Below are positions 18,526-26,188 of a stretch of 64,000 nucleotides of DNA, piece after piece (positions within the stretch are counted from its first letter, which is position 1; every line of letters starts with the position of its first letter). Where the stretch lies: assembly GCF_900142035.1 (NCBI RefSeq), contig NZ_FQZI01000003.1, forward strand, positions 372,001 to 436,000, read 5' to 3'. This DNA comes from Flavobacterium terrae. GTDB taxonomy: Bacteria > Bacteroidota > Bacteroidia > Flavobacteriales > Flavobacteriaceae. The notes under the pieces were generated by a model. That model saw only the letters and a program-made list of their open reading frames with translations. It was not told the DNA's origin and did not search any database. Made by a program: the position numbers and the translations under genes.

Positions 18526-18846
18526 ATGAAAAAAATAATATTTCTTTTTCTCTTTTTCACAGGAATTAGTTCTTGCTATTCTCAAATAAAAATTACTGGA
18601 TTTGTACATGATGAGAATAACAAACCATTGTCTGATGTATACATATATGAAAAAGGTACTACTAAAACAATCAAATCTGACAAAGACGGTAAGTTTAGCG
18701 TAGAAGTAACAAAACTTGTTGACAATAAATATCTAATAGAGTTTTCTATTGAGGGCTATTACATTACTCAAGTATCTGGAACAAAAGATGAAACCATACT
18801 TGATGTAGAGATTGGTAGAAAGGATGAAAAATTAAAAAAACAATAG
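18526..18846 (+). CDS. Secreted carboxypeptidase-regulatory-like (beta-sandwich) protein
   Basis: A 106-residue exported protein: signal peptide (1-19) followed by one beta-sandwich domain of the CarboxypepD_reg type, with 'ITGFVHDENNKPLSDVYIYE' and 'TIKSDKDGKFSVEV'. This module is usually the N-terminal domain of SusC-like receptors; here it stands alone 24 bp after a TonB receptor that lacks it. The two may work as one receptor in two pieces, which is inference from position. A shared terminator follows. Confidence 0.75.
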   Translation: MKKIIFLFLFFTGISSCYSQIKITGFVHDENNKPLSDVYIYEKGTTKTIKSDKDGKFSVEVTKLVDNKYLIEFSIEGYYITQVSGTKDETILDVEIGRKDEKLKKQ

Positions 18847-18850
18847 AATA

Positions 18851-18875
18851 AAAAGCCGCTTTAAAGCGGCTTTTT
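18851..18875. terminator. Bidirectional terminator
   Basis: Perfect stem AAAAGCCGCTTT / AAAGCGGCTTTT followed by T-rich sequence on both strands, between the convergent genes ending at 18846 and 18878. Confidence 0.88.
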
Positions 18876-18877
18876 AT

Positions 18878-19399
18878 TTATAATGATGAAATAATATTTT
18901 TTAGCTGAGTATCAAATTCAGGATTAGAAATTTTCATATTTTCAAAATCAAAATTATCATTAAAACTTGGTAATGAAAAAGTTCCTTTAATATCTGCACC
19001 AAAACGAGGAAATGCATTTTTAGCGATTTCAAGAACAGTTGCTCCTCCTCTACCACCTGGTGAAGTAGCCATTAACAACATTGGTTTTTGATGAAAAACT
19101 TCTTTTGCTTGTCTTGATGCCCAATCTAATAAGTTTTTAAATGCCGCAGAATAGTTTCCATTATTTTCTGCTAATGAAACAACAAGAAAATCAGCTGAAG
19201 CGATTTTATCTAAAAAATCTTTGGCCAATTGAGGTTGCCCTATTTCTTTTTCTAAATCAACACTAAACAATGGTAGTGCAAAATCATTTAAATCGAGAAC
19301 TTCTGCTGAGGCCTCTTTAAATAAACTTGAAGCATAAGTTGCTAGTTTTTTATTAATTGAGTTTTTACTATTACTTCCTCCAAAGGCTATTATTTTCAT
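18878..19399 (-). CDS. NADPH-dependent FMN reductase family protein
   Basis: A 173-residue flavodoxin-fold protein. The flavin phosphate loop is at residues 6-13 (FGGSNSKNSIN region), a second FMN-contacting loop 'SLAENNGNYSAAFKNLLDW' lies near 76-94, and 'ATSPGGRGG' near 110-118. Members reduce FMN, quinones or azo compounds with NAD(P)H. An 18-bp inverted repeat (19403-19420) sits four bases upstream of the start codon and may be an operator for a redox-sensing repressor. Confidence 0.85.
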   Translation of the reverse strand: MKIIAFGGSNSKNSINKKLATYASSLFKEASAEVLDLNDFALPLFSVDLEKEIGQPQLAKDFLDKIASADFLVVSLAENNGNYSAAFKNLLDWASRQAKEVFHQKPMLLMATSPGGRGGATVLEIAKNAFPRFGADIKGTFSLPSFNDNFDFENMKISNPEFDTQLKNIISSL

Positions 19400-19402
19400 A
19401 TT

Positions 19403-19420
19403 TTGTAAATTTATTTACAA
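19403..19420. promoter_or_regulatory. Inverted repeat (candidate operator) before the FMN reductase gene
   Basis: TTGTAAAT-TT-ATTTACAA is a perfect inverted repeat with 8-base arms directly upstream of the start codon. Its shape resembles MarR/HxlR-type operators, which often control FMN and quinone reductases. No such regulator is encoded nearby. Confidence 0.4.
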
Positions 19421-19468
19421 GGTAAAAAAAATGCGAGATAAATTAAGCCAAAATAAAAACTATTACAA

Positions 19469-20146
19469 TTAATAATGACAAAGTATTCCTGTATCAGTCG
19501 CTGTCCATAATGCCGCTTTTTGATTTCCCGCTTTTAAAACATTATTTGCCCAAGTGTTACATGTATGAAATAAACTATAACTCCCTTTTGCTTCATAAAA
19601 CGCGTCATTTTTTCCATACACTGCATCAGTATCGATTTTTATAAAATCATCTGAAGTATGCTGAAAAGAATCAATTATAAAATCAACTAGATTCATATAC
19701 TCTGTTTCCGAAACCAATAAAAGTTTGCAATTTGAATTTTCTTTAAGGCTCTTATAAAATGTAGCATGAATTGCCGATGTACTTAATCCTGAAGCTGCTT
19801 TAAAGGCAGTTGAAAATTTCAAATCATCCCAGGTTGGTGTTTCTAGATAAAATCCTTTATCACCCCATCCAAAAGCAACCAATTGAGCTGTTGAGTCTTT
19901 GGCAATCGTGTTTTCGAATTTTATTTTTTGACTCCAATCATGCAAATCATTTTTGACAGGAAGAACTATATCTGTATGAACTCCATTGGAAAGTATATAT
20001 ACCGGAATCGTTTTACCTTCTGTGGTAACATTAGAATTCACTGGAATCATAGGTAAAAAAAAGACACATAAAACATAGATCAATAGAAACCCTACGAAAC
20101 CTAGTACCAGTTTTATAGAAAATTTTACAACTTTTTTGATATTCAT
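19469..20146 (-). CDS. TIGR02117 / DUF2459 family protein
   Basis: A 225-residue protein with one N-terminal membrane helix (about 8-29) and a periplasmic domain of the DUF2459 family (TIGR02117). The core shows 'SNGVHTDIVLPV' with a conserved His-Asp pair, 'FGWGDKGFYLETPTW', 'SETEYMNLVDFI' and the end 'HTCNTWANNVLKAGNQ' with Cys and Trp. The fold has been linked to NlpC/P60-like peptidases, and the Cys and His here could be catalytic, but no activity is proven. The start at 20146 gives a normal signal anchor; an upstream ATG at 20173 lies closer to the ychF terminator. Confidence 0.83.
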   Translation of the reverse strand: MNIKKVVKFSIKLVLGFVGFLLIYVLCVFFLPMIPVNSNVTTEGKTIPVYILSNGVHTDIVLPVKNDLHDWSQKIKFENTIAKDSTAQLVAFGWGDKGFYLETPTWDDLKFSTAFKAASGLSTSAIHATFYKSLKENSNCKLLLVSETEYMNLVDFIIDSFQHTSDDFIKIDTDAVYGKNDAFYEAKGSYSLFHTCNTWANNVLKAGNQKAALWTATDTGILCHY

Positions 20147-20190
20147 AGGAATAATTTTCAAGATGAAAATCAAAAATTAAGCCAAAAAGA

Positions 20191-20214
20191 AAGCGAAACC
20201 TTGAGGTTTCGCTT
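20191..20214 (-). terminator. Terminator after ychF
   Basis: Stem AAGCGAAACC / GGTTTCGCTT with a four-base loop; read on the minus strand it is followed by TTCTTTTT. It lies 26 bases past the ychF stop. Confidence 0.8.
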
Positions 20215-20239
20215 AAACATTTATATATCAAATGATTAA

Positions 20240-21334
20240 TTAAACATTAAATCTAAAGTGCATCACATCACCATCTTTAACAATGTATTCTTTTCCTTCT
20301 ACACGAAGTTTTCCAGCTTCTTTTACTTTAGCCTCAGAACCATAATTTGAATAATCATCAAAAGCAATAACTTCTGCACGGATAAATCCTTTTTCAAAGT
20401 CTGTGTGAATTACTCCAGCAGCTTTTGGTGCGGTATCTCCAATATTGATAGTCCAAGCACGAACTTCTTTTACACCGGCAGTAAAGTAAGTTTGTAGATT
20501 TAATAATTTATAAGCTGCACGAATCAAAACTGAAGAACCTGGTTCAGACAACCCCATGTCTTGTAAAAACATTTGGCGCTCTTCATAGCTTTCTAATTCA
20601 GTTATATCAGCCTCAGCTCCAACAGAAAGCACAATTACTTCTGCCTTTTCATCTTTAACTAATTCACGAACTTGATCCACATATTTGTTTCCATTTACTG
20701 CAGAACCCTCATCAACATTACAAACGTATAAAACTGGTTTTGTAGTAATTAATTGAAAGCTTTCCATCAACTCTTCCTCATCTTGATTTTGAGGTTGAAC
20801 TGTTCTTGCAGATTTTGCTTGCATTAAAGCATCTTTAATTCTATTTAATAATGATTGTTCTGCTTGAGCTTCTTTATTTCCAGTTTTTGCAGCACGATTT
20901 ACTTTTTCTAAACGTTTTTCAATCGTTTCTAAATCTTTTAACTGTAATTCAATATCAATAGTTTCTTTATCACGAATAGGATTAACATTCCCATCAACGT
21001 GAACAATGTTGTCATTATCAAAACAACGTAAAACGTGAATAATTGCATTACACTCGCGAATATTTCCTAAGAATTGATTTCCTAATCCTTCTCCTTTACT
21101 AGCTCCTTTTACCAATCCAGCAATGTCTACAATATCTACTGTAGCCATTTGTACACGCTCTGGCTTTACTAATTCTTCTAAACGATTAATACGAGGATCT
21201 GGTACATTTACAACACCTATATTAGGCTCGATAGTACAAAATGGAAAATTTGCACTTTGAGCTTTAGCATTTGATAAACAATTAAAAAGAGTCGATTTTC
21301 CTACATTAGGTAATCCTACAATTCCTGCTTTCAT
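20240..21334 (-). CDS. ychF: Redox-regulated ATPase YchF (OLA1 family)
   Basis: An Obg-related P-loop protein that binds ATP rather than GTP and associates with ribosomes. The 364-residue length is standard. G1 is GLPNVGKST (7-15), G3 is DIVDIAGLVKGA near 66-77 with the YchF-specific continuation 'SKGEGLGNQFL', and the G4 site is NVDE near 205 in place of NKxD, the family's ATP-specific change. The C-terminal TGS domain ends FRFNV. It is a single-gene transcript with its own promoter box at 21357-21364 and terminator. Confidence 0.96.
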   Translation of the reverse strand: MKAGIVGLPNVGKSTLFNCLSNAKAQSANFPFCTIEPNIGVVNVPDPRINRLEELVKPERVQMATVDIVDIAGLVKGASKGEGLGNQFLGNIRECNAIIHVLRCFDNDNIVHVDGNVNPIRDKETIDIELQLKDLETIEKRLEKVNRAAKTGNKEAQAEQSLLNRIKDALMQAKSARTVQPQNQDEEELMESFQLITTKPVLYVCNVDEGSAVNGNKYVDQVRELVKDEKAEVIVLSVGAEADITELESYEERQMFLQDMGLSEPGSSVLIRAAYKLLNLQTYFTAGVKEVRAWTINIGDTAPKAAGVIHTDFEKGFIRAEVIAFDDYSNYGSEAKVKEAGKLRVEGKEYIVKDGDVMHFRFNV

Positions 21335-21356
21335 TATTTTGATTTTTAAAAGTGTG

Positions 21357-21364
21357 CAAATATA
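21357..21364 (-). promoter_or_regulatory. Bacteroidetes -7 box TATATTTG before ychF
   Basis: On the minus strand TATATTTG ends 22 bases before the ychF ATG and matches TAnnTTTG exactly. Confidence 0.65.
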
Positions 21365-21466
21365 AGATTTATAAATCTTATTATTAATTTAATTTTCTGC
21401 ACATAATATTTTGTAAATTTATATTTATTAAAATATTGAAAATCAAATAAATAAAAACAAAACATC

Positions 21467-22000
21467 ATGAAAAAACTAATTTTATTCGCTATTATAATAG
21501 CAACAAACGGTATTTTAGCGCAAAACACAAACGTTCAATCAGAAGTTACTACAACTGTTAGAACAATCAAAGATTCTGACGGAGAGAAAAAAGTAGTTAA
21601 AAATGAAGTTACAAAAGAGATCCAAAAAATTGAAGTTGGAGATGAAAAAGCAAATTCAAAAGACATGGAAGTTGTAGATACTCCTGTTCAAGTTATTAAA
21701 TCTACAGAAGTTATTAATCCTGATGGATCAAGAAGAACAGTTCATATTGACAGATCTGCTACTTATGAATCTGAAGGTAAAACTCTAAAACTAGAACTAG
21801 ATGCGCAGGGCTATAAATTAATTGGCAAAGAAGGTAAACCTTCACAATTATTGCGAAAAACTTCAACCAATGCCTATTTTTATGTTACAAAAGATAAAAC
21901 TGCAATAGCTTATTTTGATACAACTGGAAATCTTGTCTTAGAGTGGTATGATTCAAAAACTGACTCAGCTACAACCTCGATATTTAAAAAAGTACAATAA
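21467..22000 (+). CDS. Secreted hypothetical protein
   Basis: I do not recognise this family. The 177-residue product has a signal peptide (1-18, GILAQ) and a highly charged first half with repeated valine/threonine and Lys-Glu blocks ('TTTVRTIKDSDGEKKVVKNE'), then a more globular beta-rich half with 'SATYESEGKTLKLELDAQGY' and 'AYFDTTGNLVLEWYDS'. Two stretches both describe a Ser-Asp-Gly turn (KDSDGEKK, NPDGSRRT), perhaps a loose internal repeat. No cysteines, no membrane segments after the signal. It is monocistronic, ended by a strong terminator. Confidence 0.7.
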   Translation: MKKLILFAIIIATNGILAQNTNVQSEVTTTVRTIKDSDGEKKVVKNEVTKEIQKIEVGDEKANSKDMEVVDTPVQVIKSTEVINPDGSRRTVHIDRSATYESEGKTLKLELDAQGYKLIGKEGKPSQLLRKTSTNAYFYVTKDKTAIAYFDTTGNLVLEWYDSKTDSATTSIFKKVQ

Positions 22001-22034
22001 AAAAATTATAAATCTTTTATCAGTATAATAAATT

Positions 22035-22064
22035 AAAAAGCCTGTTCACTTGAACAGGCTTTTT
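22035..22064. terminator. Bidirectional terminator
   Basis: Perfect stem AAAAAGCCTGTTCA / TGAACAGGCTTTTT with a two-base loop, between convergent genes ending at 22000 and 22072. Confidence 0.9.
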
Positions 22065-22071
22065 AATTTAT

Positions 22072-23250
22072 TTAATTTTCGGTATAACCAATGTTTGATA
22101 GACGCTCAATAACTTCTTTTTCTTCCTTAGTAGAGATAAAACCAGATTCTACATCCCAATAATTATTAAAATACTTTGTCTTTTTACTTATCAAAGATTT
22201 ATCCTTAAAGATATTATGCTCATTATACTTGAAAAGCTTTTTATCATAATTTGTAATAACCATATGATTATTAACTTCTACTCTATTATTTTTTTTCTTG
22301 TATCTTTTTTCAAATCCAATAACTTCTTTAGAATTTGCTAAATAATAAAGACTACCATCTGTTTTGAAGGTGTTTTTATATTCTAATTTAAAAATTTTAC
22401 TACTTTTTAAAAAAGACTGTCTTAGTTCTCCCAATCTTGATTCTGCAACCATTGAACCTGTCTCCATTATAATCATTTTGTTTCTATCATAAACTATTTT
22501 ATAATTTGACAAAACACCGTTGGCTTCTTCAAGTGGTGTAATATTAATAACTAAATAATCCTCATTACTATTATATGACATAACTTGAAACTCATATCTT
22601 TTTTTTGCACTAGATTCCAAAACTTCATCTAAATACTTAAATTGATAATAATTTTGAATGATATCGTTTAAATCATAACCTAAAAGCTCATTTTTAATAT
22701 CAATTTCTAGTAAACCAATCGCTCTATTTTGCTCAACCAAAATATCAGTTTTGATATTTTTAGAGTCTCCAAATATTTGAAAATTAATTAGTCCGTCATT
22801 AAAAAAAACTATTTTGTTATTTTTTTTGTAAAACTCTCTCAGATAAACCTTTAAATTCACTGGAATAGTTATTTTTTCCAATGAATTTTTAACCAGTTTT
22901 TTTAAAATATCTTGAGGATGATCACTAGTCAAAATAATCTCATCTAGTTTTTTAGTATTACTTTCTAAATAAACCTCGTTTACTTTTTTATTTAATTCGG
23001 AAAACTTAACAATATAGGTTTTATAAAGAGAATGCTCAAACTGTAAGTCTGAAGCTTTACTTAAATTAATAAAAGCCTCTCCATCTTTGTTTGTTAAAAA
23101 ACCTTGATTATTCTTTTTTGAAGTAATAGTTGCTTCTTCAATTGGTAAACCTGTTTCAATATCTTTAACTATAACTACAAATTCAAGATTTTGAGAAAAA
23201 GCACTAATGCTTAGAAAAAATAAAATAAAAGATAAAAATTTCTTCATCAA
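22072..23250 (-). CDS. Exported carboxypeptidase-like regulatory domain protein
   Basis: A 392-residue exported protein: signal peptide (1-19), an N-terminal CarboxypepD_reg-like beta-sandwich (about 22-100, with 'VIVKDIETGLPIEEATITSK' and 'GEAFINLSK'), and a larger beta-rich C-terminal domain (about 105-390) seen in Bacteroidetes proteins that are not SusC receptors. The latter has 'YLREFYKKNNKIVFFNDGL' early on. It is probably an outer-membrane or periplasmic structural protein; no catalytic motif is visible. Its promoter box is at 23264-23271. Confidence 0.8.
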   Translation of the reverse strand: MMKKFLSFILFFLSISAFSQNLEFVVIVKDIETGLPIEEATITSKKNNQGFLTNKDGEAFINLSKASDLQFEHSLYKTYIVKFSELNKKVNEVYLESNTKKLDEIILTSDHPQDILKKLVKNSLEKITIPVNLKVYLREFYKKNNKIVFFNDGLINFQIFGDSKNIKTDILVEQNRAIGLLEIDIKNELLGYDLNDIIQNYYQFKYLDEVLESSAKKRYEFQVMSYNSNEDYLVINITPLEEANGVLSNYKIVYDRNKMIIMETGSMVAESRLGELRQSFLKSSKIFKLEYKNTFKTDGSLYYLANSKEVIGFEKRYKKKNNRVEVNNHMVITNYDKKLFKYNEHNIFKDKSLISKKTKYFNNYWDVESGFISTKEEKEVIERLSNIGYTEN

Positions 23251-23263
23251 TGTTGATTTGTAT

Positions 23264-23271
23264 CAAATTTA
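23264..23271 (-). promoter_or_regulatory. Bacteroidetes -7 box TAAATTTG
   Basis: On the minus strand TAAATTTG ends 13 bases before the ATG at 23250. Confidence 0.6.
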
Positions 23272-23276
23272 TAAAT

Positions 23277-23307
23277 AAAAAGAGGACTTTTGAAAAAGTC
23301 CTCTTTT
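23277..23307 (-). terminator. Terminator after the ferredoxin gene
   Basis: Stem AAAAAGAGGACTTT / AAAGTCCTCTTTTT with a short loop, 16 bases past the ferredoxin stop on the minus strand. Confidence 0.8.
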
Positions 23308-23322
23308 TATTTATTCATGCTA

Positions 23323-23673
23323 TTATTCGTTATGTAAAAAAGATTGTCTGTTCAATAACGTTTCTTCATCTTCAACATGATTATCATCTGGAACACAACA
23401 ATCTACAGGACATACTGCTGCACATTGTGGTTCTTCGTGAAATCCTTTACATTCAGTACATTTTCCTGGAACAATATAGTATATATCATCAGAAACTGGA
23501 GTTTGAGCAGCGTCGGCATCTACTTCTGTTCCATCTGGTAAAATAATTTTCCCACTTAACCTTGTACCATCTTTCCAGCGCCAGTCATCTGCACCTTCAT
23601 AAATTGCAGTATTTGGACATTCTGGTTCACAAGCCCCACAATTAATACATTCGTCTGTTATTATAATTGCCAT
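23323..23673 (-). CDS. 4Fe-4S dicluster ferredoxin
   Basis: A 116-residue low-potential electron carrier. Two cluster motifs are complete: [13 protein letters not shown] near residues 9-21, and a second one with an extended spacing, [22 protein letters not shown], near 73-95. The insertion between the motifs is typical of the alphaproteobacterial/Bacteroidetes 'YfhL-like' ferredoxins. It is divergent from the acyl-CoA reductase gene, 152 bp away; this pairing with acyl-CoA reductase and serC is common in Bacteroidetes. The ferredoxin's redox partner cannot be named. Confidence 0.93.
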   Translation of the reverse strand: MAIIITDECINCGACEPECPNTAIYEGADDWRWKDGTRLSGKIILPDGTEVDADAAQTPVSDDIYYIVPGKCTECKGFHEEPQCAAVCPVDCCVPDDNHVEDEETLLNRQSFLHNE

Positions 23674-23777
23674 TTTATATTTTGCTTTATGCTGTGAGCT
23701 ATGTGCCGTCAGCAGTTAAAATAATTTAAAAGTAAAAAGCTTATAGCATATTGCATACGGCTTAACGCTAAATAACT

Positions 23778-23785
23778 TATTTTTG
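23778..23785 (+). promoter_or_regulatory. Bacteroidetes -7 box TATTTTTG
   Basis: TATTTTTG matches TAnnTTTG and ends 40 bases before the acyl-CoA reductase ATG. The rest of this 152-bp divergent region holds short degenerate repeats (cttatagcatattgcatac type) with no clear function. Confidence 0.55.
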
Positions 23786-23825
23786 TGCAAAATTACAACG
23801 TAAACCACACATAAGCAAAAAACAA

Positions 23826-24884
23826 ATGCTACAAAAAGACAAAATAAATGCTTTTATTGAATTAGGAAAGTTTTTGAGTCAATTTCAACGCAATAAAAGT
23901 GAAAAAATTGAAGGTGTAAAATTAAACGAATTGTACTATGATCGTTTTATTAGTTTAATAGAACTTTCTCAATCCCATAATGGTTGGTTTACCCCTGAAC
24001 AAGTTTACTTTTCTATTAATTCATGGGCAGCAGCGTTGACTGAAGATAACCTAAACAAATGGATTTCTTCATATGATTTCTCAAAAGTAAACACAAAAAC
24101 AATTGGTTTAATTCTTGCGGGAAATATTCCACTAGTAGGATTTCATGATTTTTTATCAGTACTAATCTCTGGACACAAAGTTTTAGTAAAATCTTCTTCT
24201 AACGATCAGCATCTATTACCATTTCTCGCAAACTATTTAATTGAAATAGCACCTGATTTAAAAGATTACATCACATTTACCGAAGGTAAACTTGAAAATT
24301 TTGATGCTGTTATTGCTACAGGAAGTAACAATACTGCTCGCTACTTTGAATATTATTTTAAAGACAAACCGAGTATTATACGTAAAAACAGAAATTCTGT
24401 TGCTGTATTAAATGGAAAAGAAACTACTGAAGATTTAGTCAATTTAGGCGAAGATATTTTCCGTTATTTTGGATTAGGATGCCGAAACGTTTCTAAACTT
24501 TTTGTTCCTGAAGGGTATGATTTCAAAAATTTCTTTGAAGCTATTTTTGAATATCAAGACATTATTAAATATGAGAAATACGCAAACAACTATGACTATA
24601 ACAAAGCTGTTTTCTTGATGAGTTTGTTTCAGTTATTAGATAATGGATTCTTGACTATAAAAGAAGATGCTAGTTATGCTTCACCCATTTCTTCTGTATT
24701 TTATGAATTCTATAAGGACATTAAAGATATTGAGTCCCGATTGATTAATGATAAAGATTCCATACAATGTATTGTATCCAATAATTTGGTTTCAAATAGC
24801 ATTCCATTTGGACAAACACAAAAACCAAAGCTTTGGGATTATGCTGACAACATAGATACATTAGACTTTTTGTTACAATTATAA
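23826..24884 (+). CDS. Acyl-CoA reductase (LuxC-like aldehyde dehydrogenase superfamily)
   Basis: A 352-residue protein of the LuxC/acyl-CoA reductase branch of the aldehyde dehydrogenase superfamily. The Rossmann-like nucleotide-binding stretch is 'LAGNIPLVGFHDFLSVLISG' near residues 98-117, followed by 'KVLVKSSSND'. The nucleophilic cysteine is in 'RYFGLGCRNVSKLFVP' near residue 219. It would reduce an acyl-CoA or acyl thioester to an aldehyde using NADPH. No LuxD or LuxE partner is nearby, so bioluminescence is not suggested. A perfect palindrome follows three bases after the stop. Confidence 0.87.
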   Translation: MLQKDKINAFIELGKFLSQFQRNKSEKIEGVKLNELYYDRFISLIELSQSHNGWFTPEQVYFSINSWAAALTEDNLNKWISSYDFSKVNTKTIGLILAGNIPLVGFHDFLSVLISGHKVLVKSSSNDQHLLPFLANYLIEIAPDLKDYITFTEGKLENFDAVIATGSNNTARYFEYYFKDKPSIIRKNRNSVAVLNGKETTEDLVNLGEDIFRYFGLGCRNVSKLFVPEGYDFKNFFEAIFEYQDIIKYEKYANNYDYNKAVFLMSLFQLLDNGFLTIKEDASYASPISSVFYEFYKDIKDIESRLINDKDSIQCIVSNNLVSNSIPFGQTQKPKLWDYADNIDTLDFLLQL

Positions 24885-24887
24885 AGT

Positions 24888-24903
24888 ACGAAAACGTTTT
24901 CGT
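24888..24903. promoter_or_regulatory. Perfect 16-bp palindrome upstream of serC
   Basis: ACGAAAACGTTTTCGT is a perfect palindrome centred on CG, the layout of LacI/GalR-family operators. It lies three bases past the acyl-CoA reductase stop and 105 bases before the serC ATG. There is no T-run directly after it, so it is not the terminator; that lies just downstream. Confidence 0.4.
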
Positions 24904-24912
24904 TAATAAACT

Positions 24913-24945
24913 AAAGCCTAATGTTAACAACAATTAGGCTTTTTT
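24913..24945 (+). terminator. Terminator after acyl-CoA reductase
   Basis: Stem AAAGCCTAAT / ATTAGGCTTT with a ten-base loop, followed by TTTTT. It separates the reductase from serC. Confidence 0.75.
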
Positions 24946-25007
24946 GTTATCTATTTCACGAAATTTGTGAAGATTTTAAAAAATCCAATAAACAACACAA
25001 TAAAAAA

Positions 25008-26078
25008 ATGAAAAAACACAATTACAGCGCCGGTCCATGTATTTTACCACAGGAAGTTTTTGATAAGTCAGCACAAGCAGTGTTGAACTTTAATGGAATG
25101 GATTTATCCATTCTTGAAATCTCCCATCGTAGTAAGGAATTTGTATCGGTGATGGAAGAAGCTAGAGCTCTTGTTTTAGAACTTTTAGGTTTAGAAGGCA
25201 AAGGATATCAAGCTCTTTTTTTACATGGAGGAGCTAGTTTAGAATTCCTTATGGTTCCTTATAACTTAATGAAAGAAAATGGTAAAGCTGCTTATCTTGA
25301 TACTGGTACTTGGGCAAGTGGTGCAATTAAAGAAGCTAAACATTTTGGAGAAACAGTTGTTGTTGCATCTTCAAAAGCAGATAATTACAACTATATTCCT
25401 AAAGGATATCAAGTACCTGAAGATGCAAATTATTTTCATTGTACAAGCAACAATACTATTTTTGGAACTCAAATGAAATCATTTCCAGAACTGAATATTC
25501 CAATTGTTTGTGATATGAGTTCTGATATATTTTCTAGAACATTAGATTTTTCAAAATTTGACTTAATATATGCTGGAGCTCAAAAAAATATGGGACCCGC
25601 AGGAGCTACTTTAGTGGTCGTTAAAGAAGAAATTTTAGGAAAAACCGGTAGATACATTCCTTCTATGCTAGATTACCAACAGCATATCGCTAAAGAAAGC
25701 ATGTACAATACTCCACCAGTGTTTCCGGTATATGCTTCTTTACTAACATTACAATGGTTAAAAAATCTAGGAGGTATCAAAGCTATTGAAAAAGTCAATG
25801 AAGCAAAAGCAAATTTACTGTACACCGAAATTGATAGAAATCCTTTGTTTAAAGGAACTGCTGCGTCAGAAGATAGAAGTATTATGAATGCTACTTTTGT
25901 TCTAAATGATGAAAATCATACTGAAATTTTTGATAAACTTTGGAAAGAAGCTGGAATCTCCGGATTAACTGGCCATCGTTCAGTTGGTGGATATCGTGCT
26001 TCAATGTACAATGCCTTACCACTTAAAAGTGTTCAAGTTTTAGTAGATGTAATGAAAGAATTAGAAAATAAGATATAA
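25008..26078 (+). CDS. serC: 3-phosphoserine/phosphohydroxythreonine transaminase
   Basis: SerC makes 3-phosphoserine from 3-phosphohydroxypyruvate and glutamate in serine synthesis. The 356-residue length from the ATG at 25008 is standard and starts 'MKKHNYSAGPCILPQEV', the conserved N-terminus; the reading frame is open further upstream to 24921, but those codons lie within the terminator. PLP Lys is in 'YAGAQKNMGPAGATLVVV' near residue 193; phosphate contacts are in 'TCHRSVGGYRASMYNALP', here reading TGHRSVGGYRASMYNALP near the C-terminus. serA follows, with a repeat element between them. Confidence 0.97.
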   Translation: MKKHNYSAGPCILPQEVFDKSAQAVLNFNGMDLSILEISHRSKEFVSVMEEARALVLELLGLEGKGYQALFLHGGASLEFLMVPYNLMKENGKAAYLDTGTWASGAIKEAKHFGETVVVASSKADNYNYIPKGYQVPEDANYFHCTSNNTIFGTQMKSFPELNIPIVCDMSSDIFSRTLDFSKFDLIYAGAQKNMGPAGATLVVVKEEILGKTGRYIPSMLDYQQHIAKESMYNTPPVFPVYASLLTLQWLKNLGGIKAIEKVNEAKANLLYTEIDRNPLFKGTAASEDRSIMNATFVLNDENHTEIFDKLWKEAGISGLTGHRSVGGYRASMYNALPLKSVQVLVDVMKELENKI

Positions 26079-26079
26079 A

Positions 26080-26171
26080 TAGCCCCGATGGAAGTGGCAT
26101 CCTTTTTATTACGTCATTGAGGCTCTCGAAATGACCCATAAAAAGATACAACGAACAGCGGGATTAGCTCC
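26080..26171 (+). repeat. Structured dispersed repeat, copy 2 (candidate flavo-1-like RNA element)
   Basis: It starts one base past the serC stop with AGCCCCGATGGAAGTGGCAT and ends AACGAACAGCGGGATTAGCT plus CC, matching copy 1 at 4190-4282. The central hairpin has arms CTTTTTAT...GTCATT / AATGAC...ATAAAAAG. Its apical 19 bases (CATTGAGGCTCTCGAAATG) are the reverse complement of the copy 1 apex with a single mismatch. It lies within the serC-serA intergenic space. Confidence 0.75.
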
Positions 26172-26188
26172 AAAATAAAATAAACACA

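Noticed and set aside
23826..24884. A bioluminescence (lux) gene set
   Set aside because: LuxC-like similarity is to the general acyl-CoA reductase family; no luciferase or LuxD/E genes are nearby.
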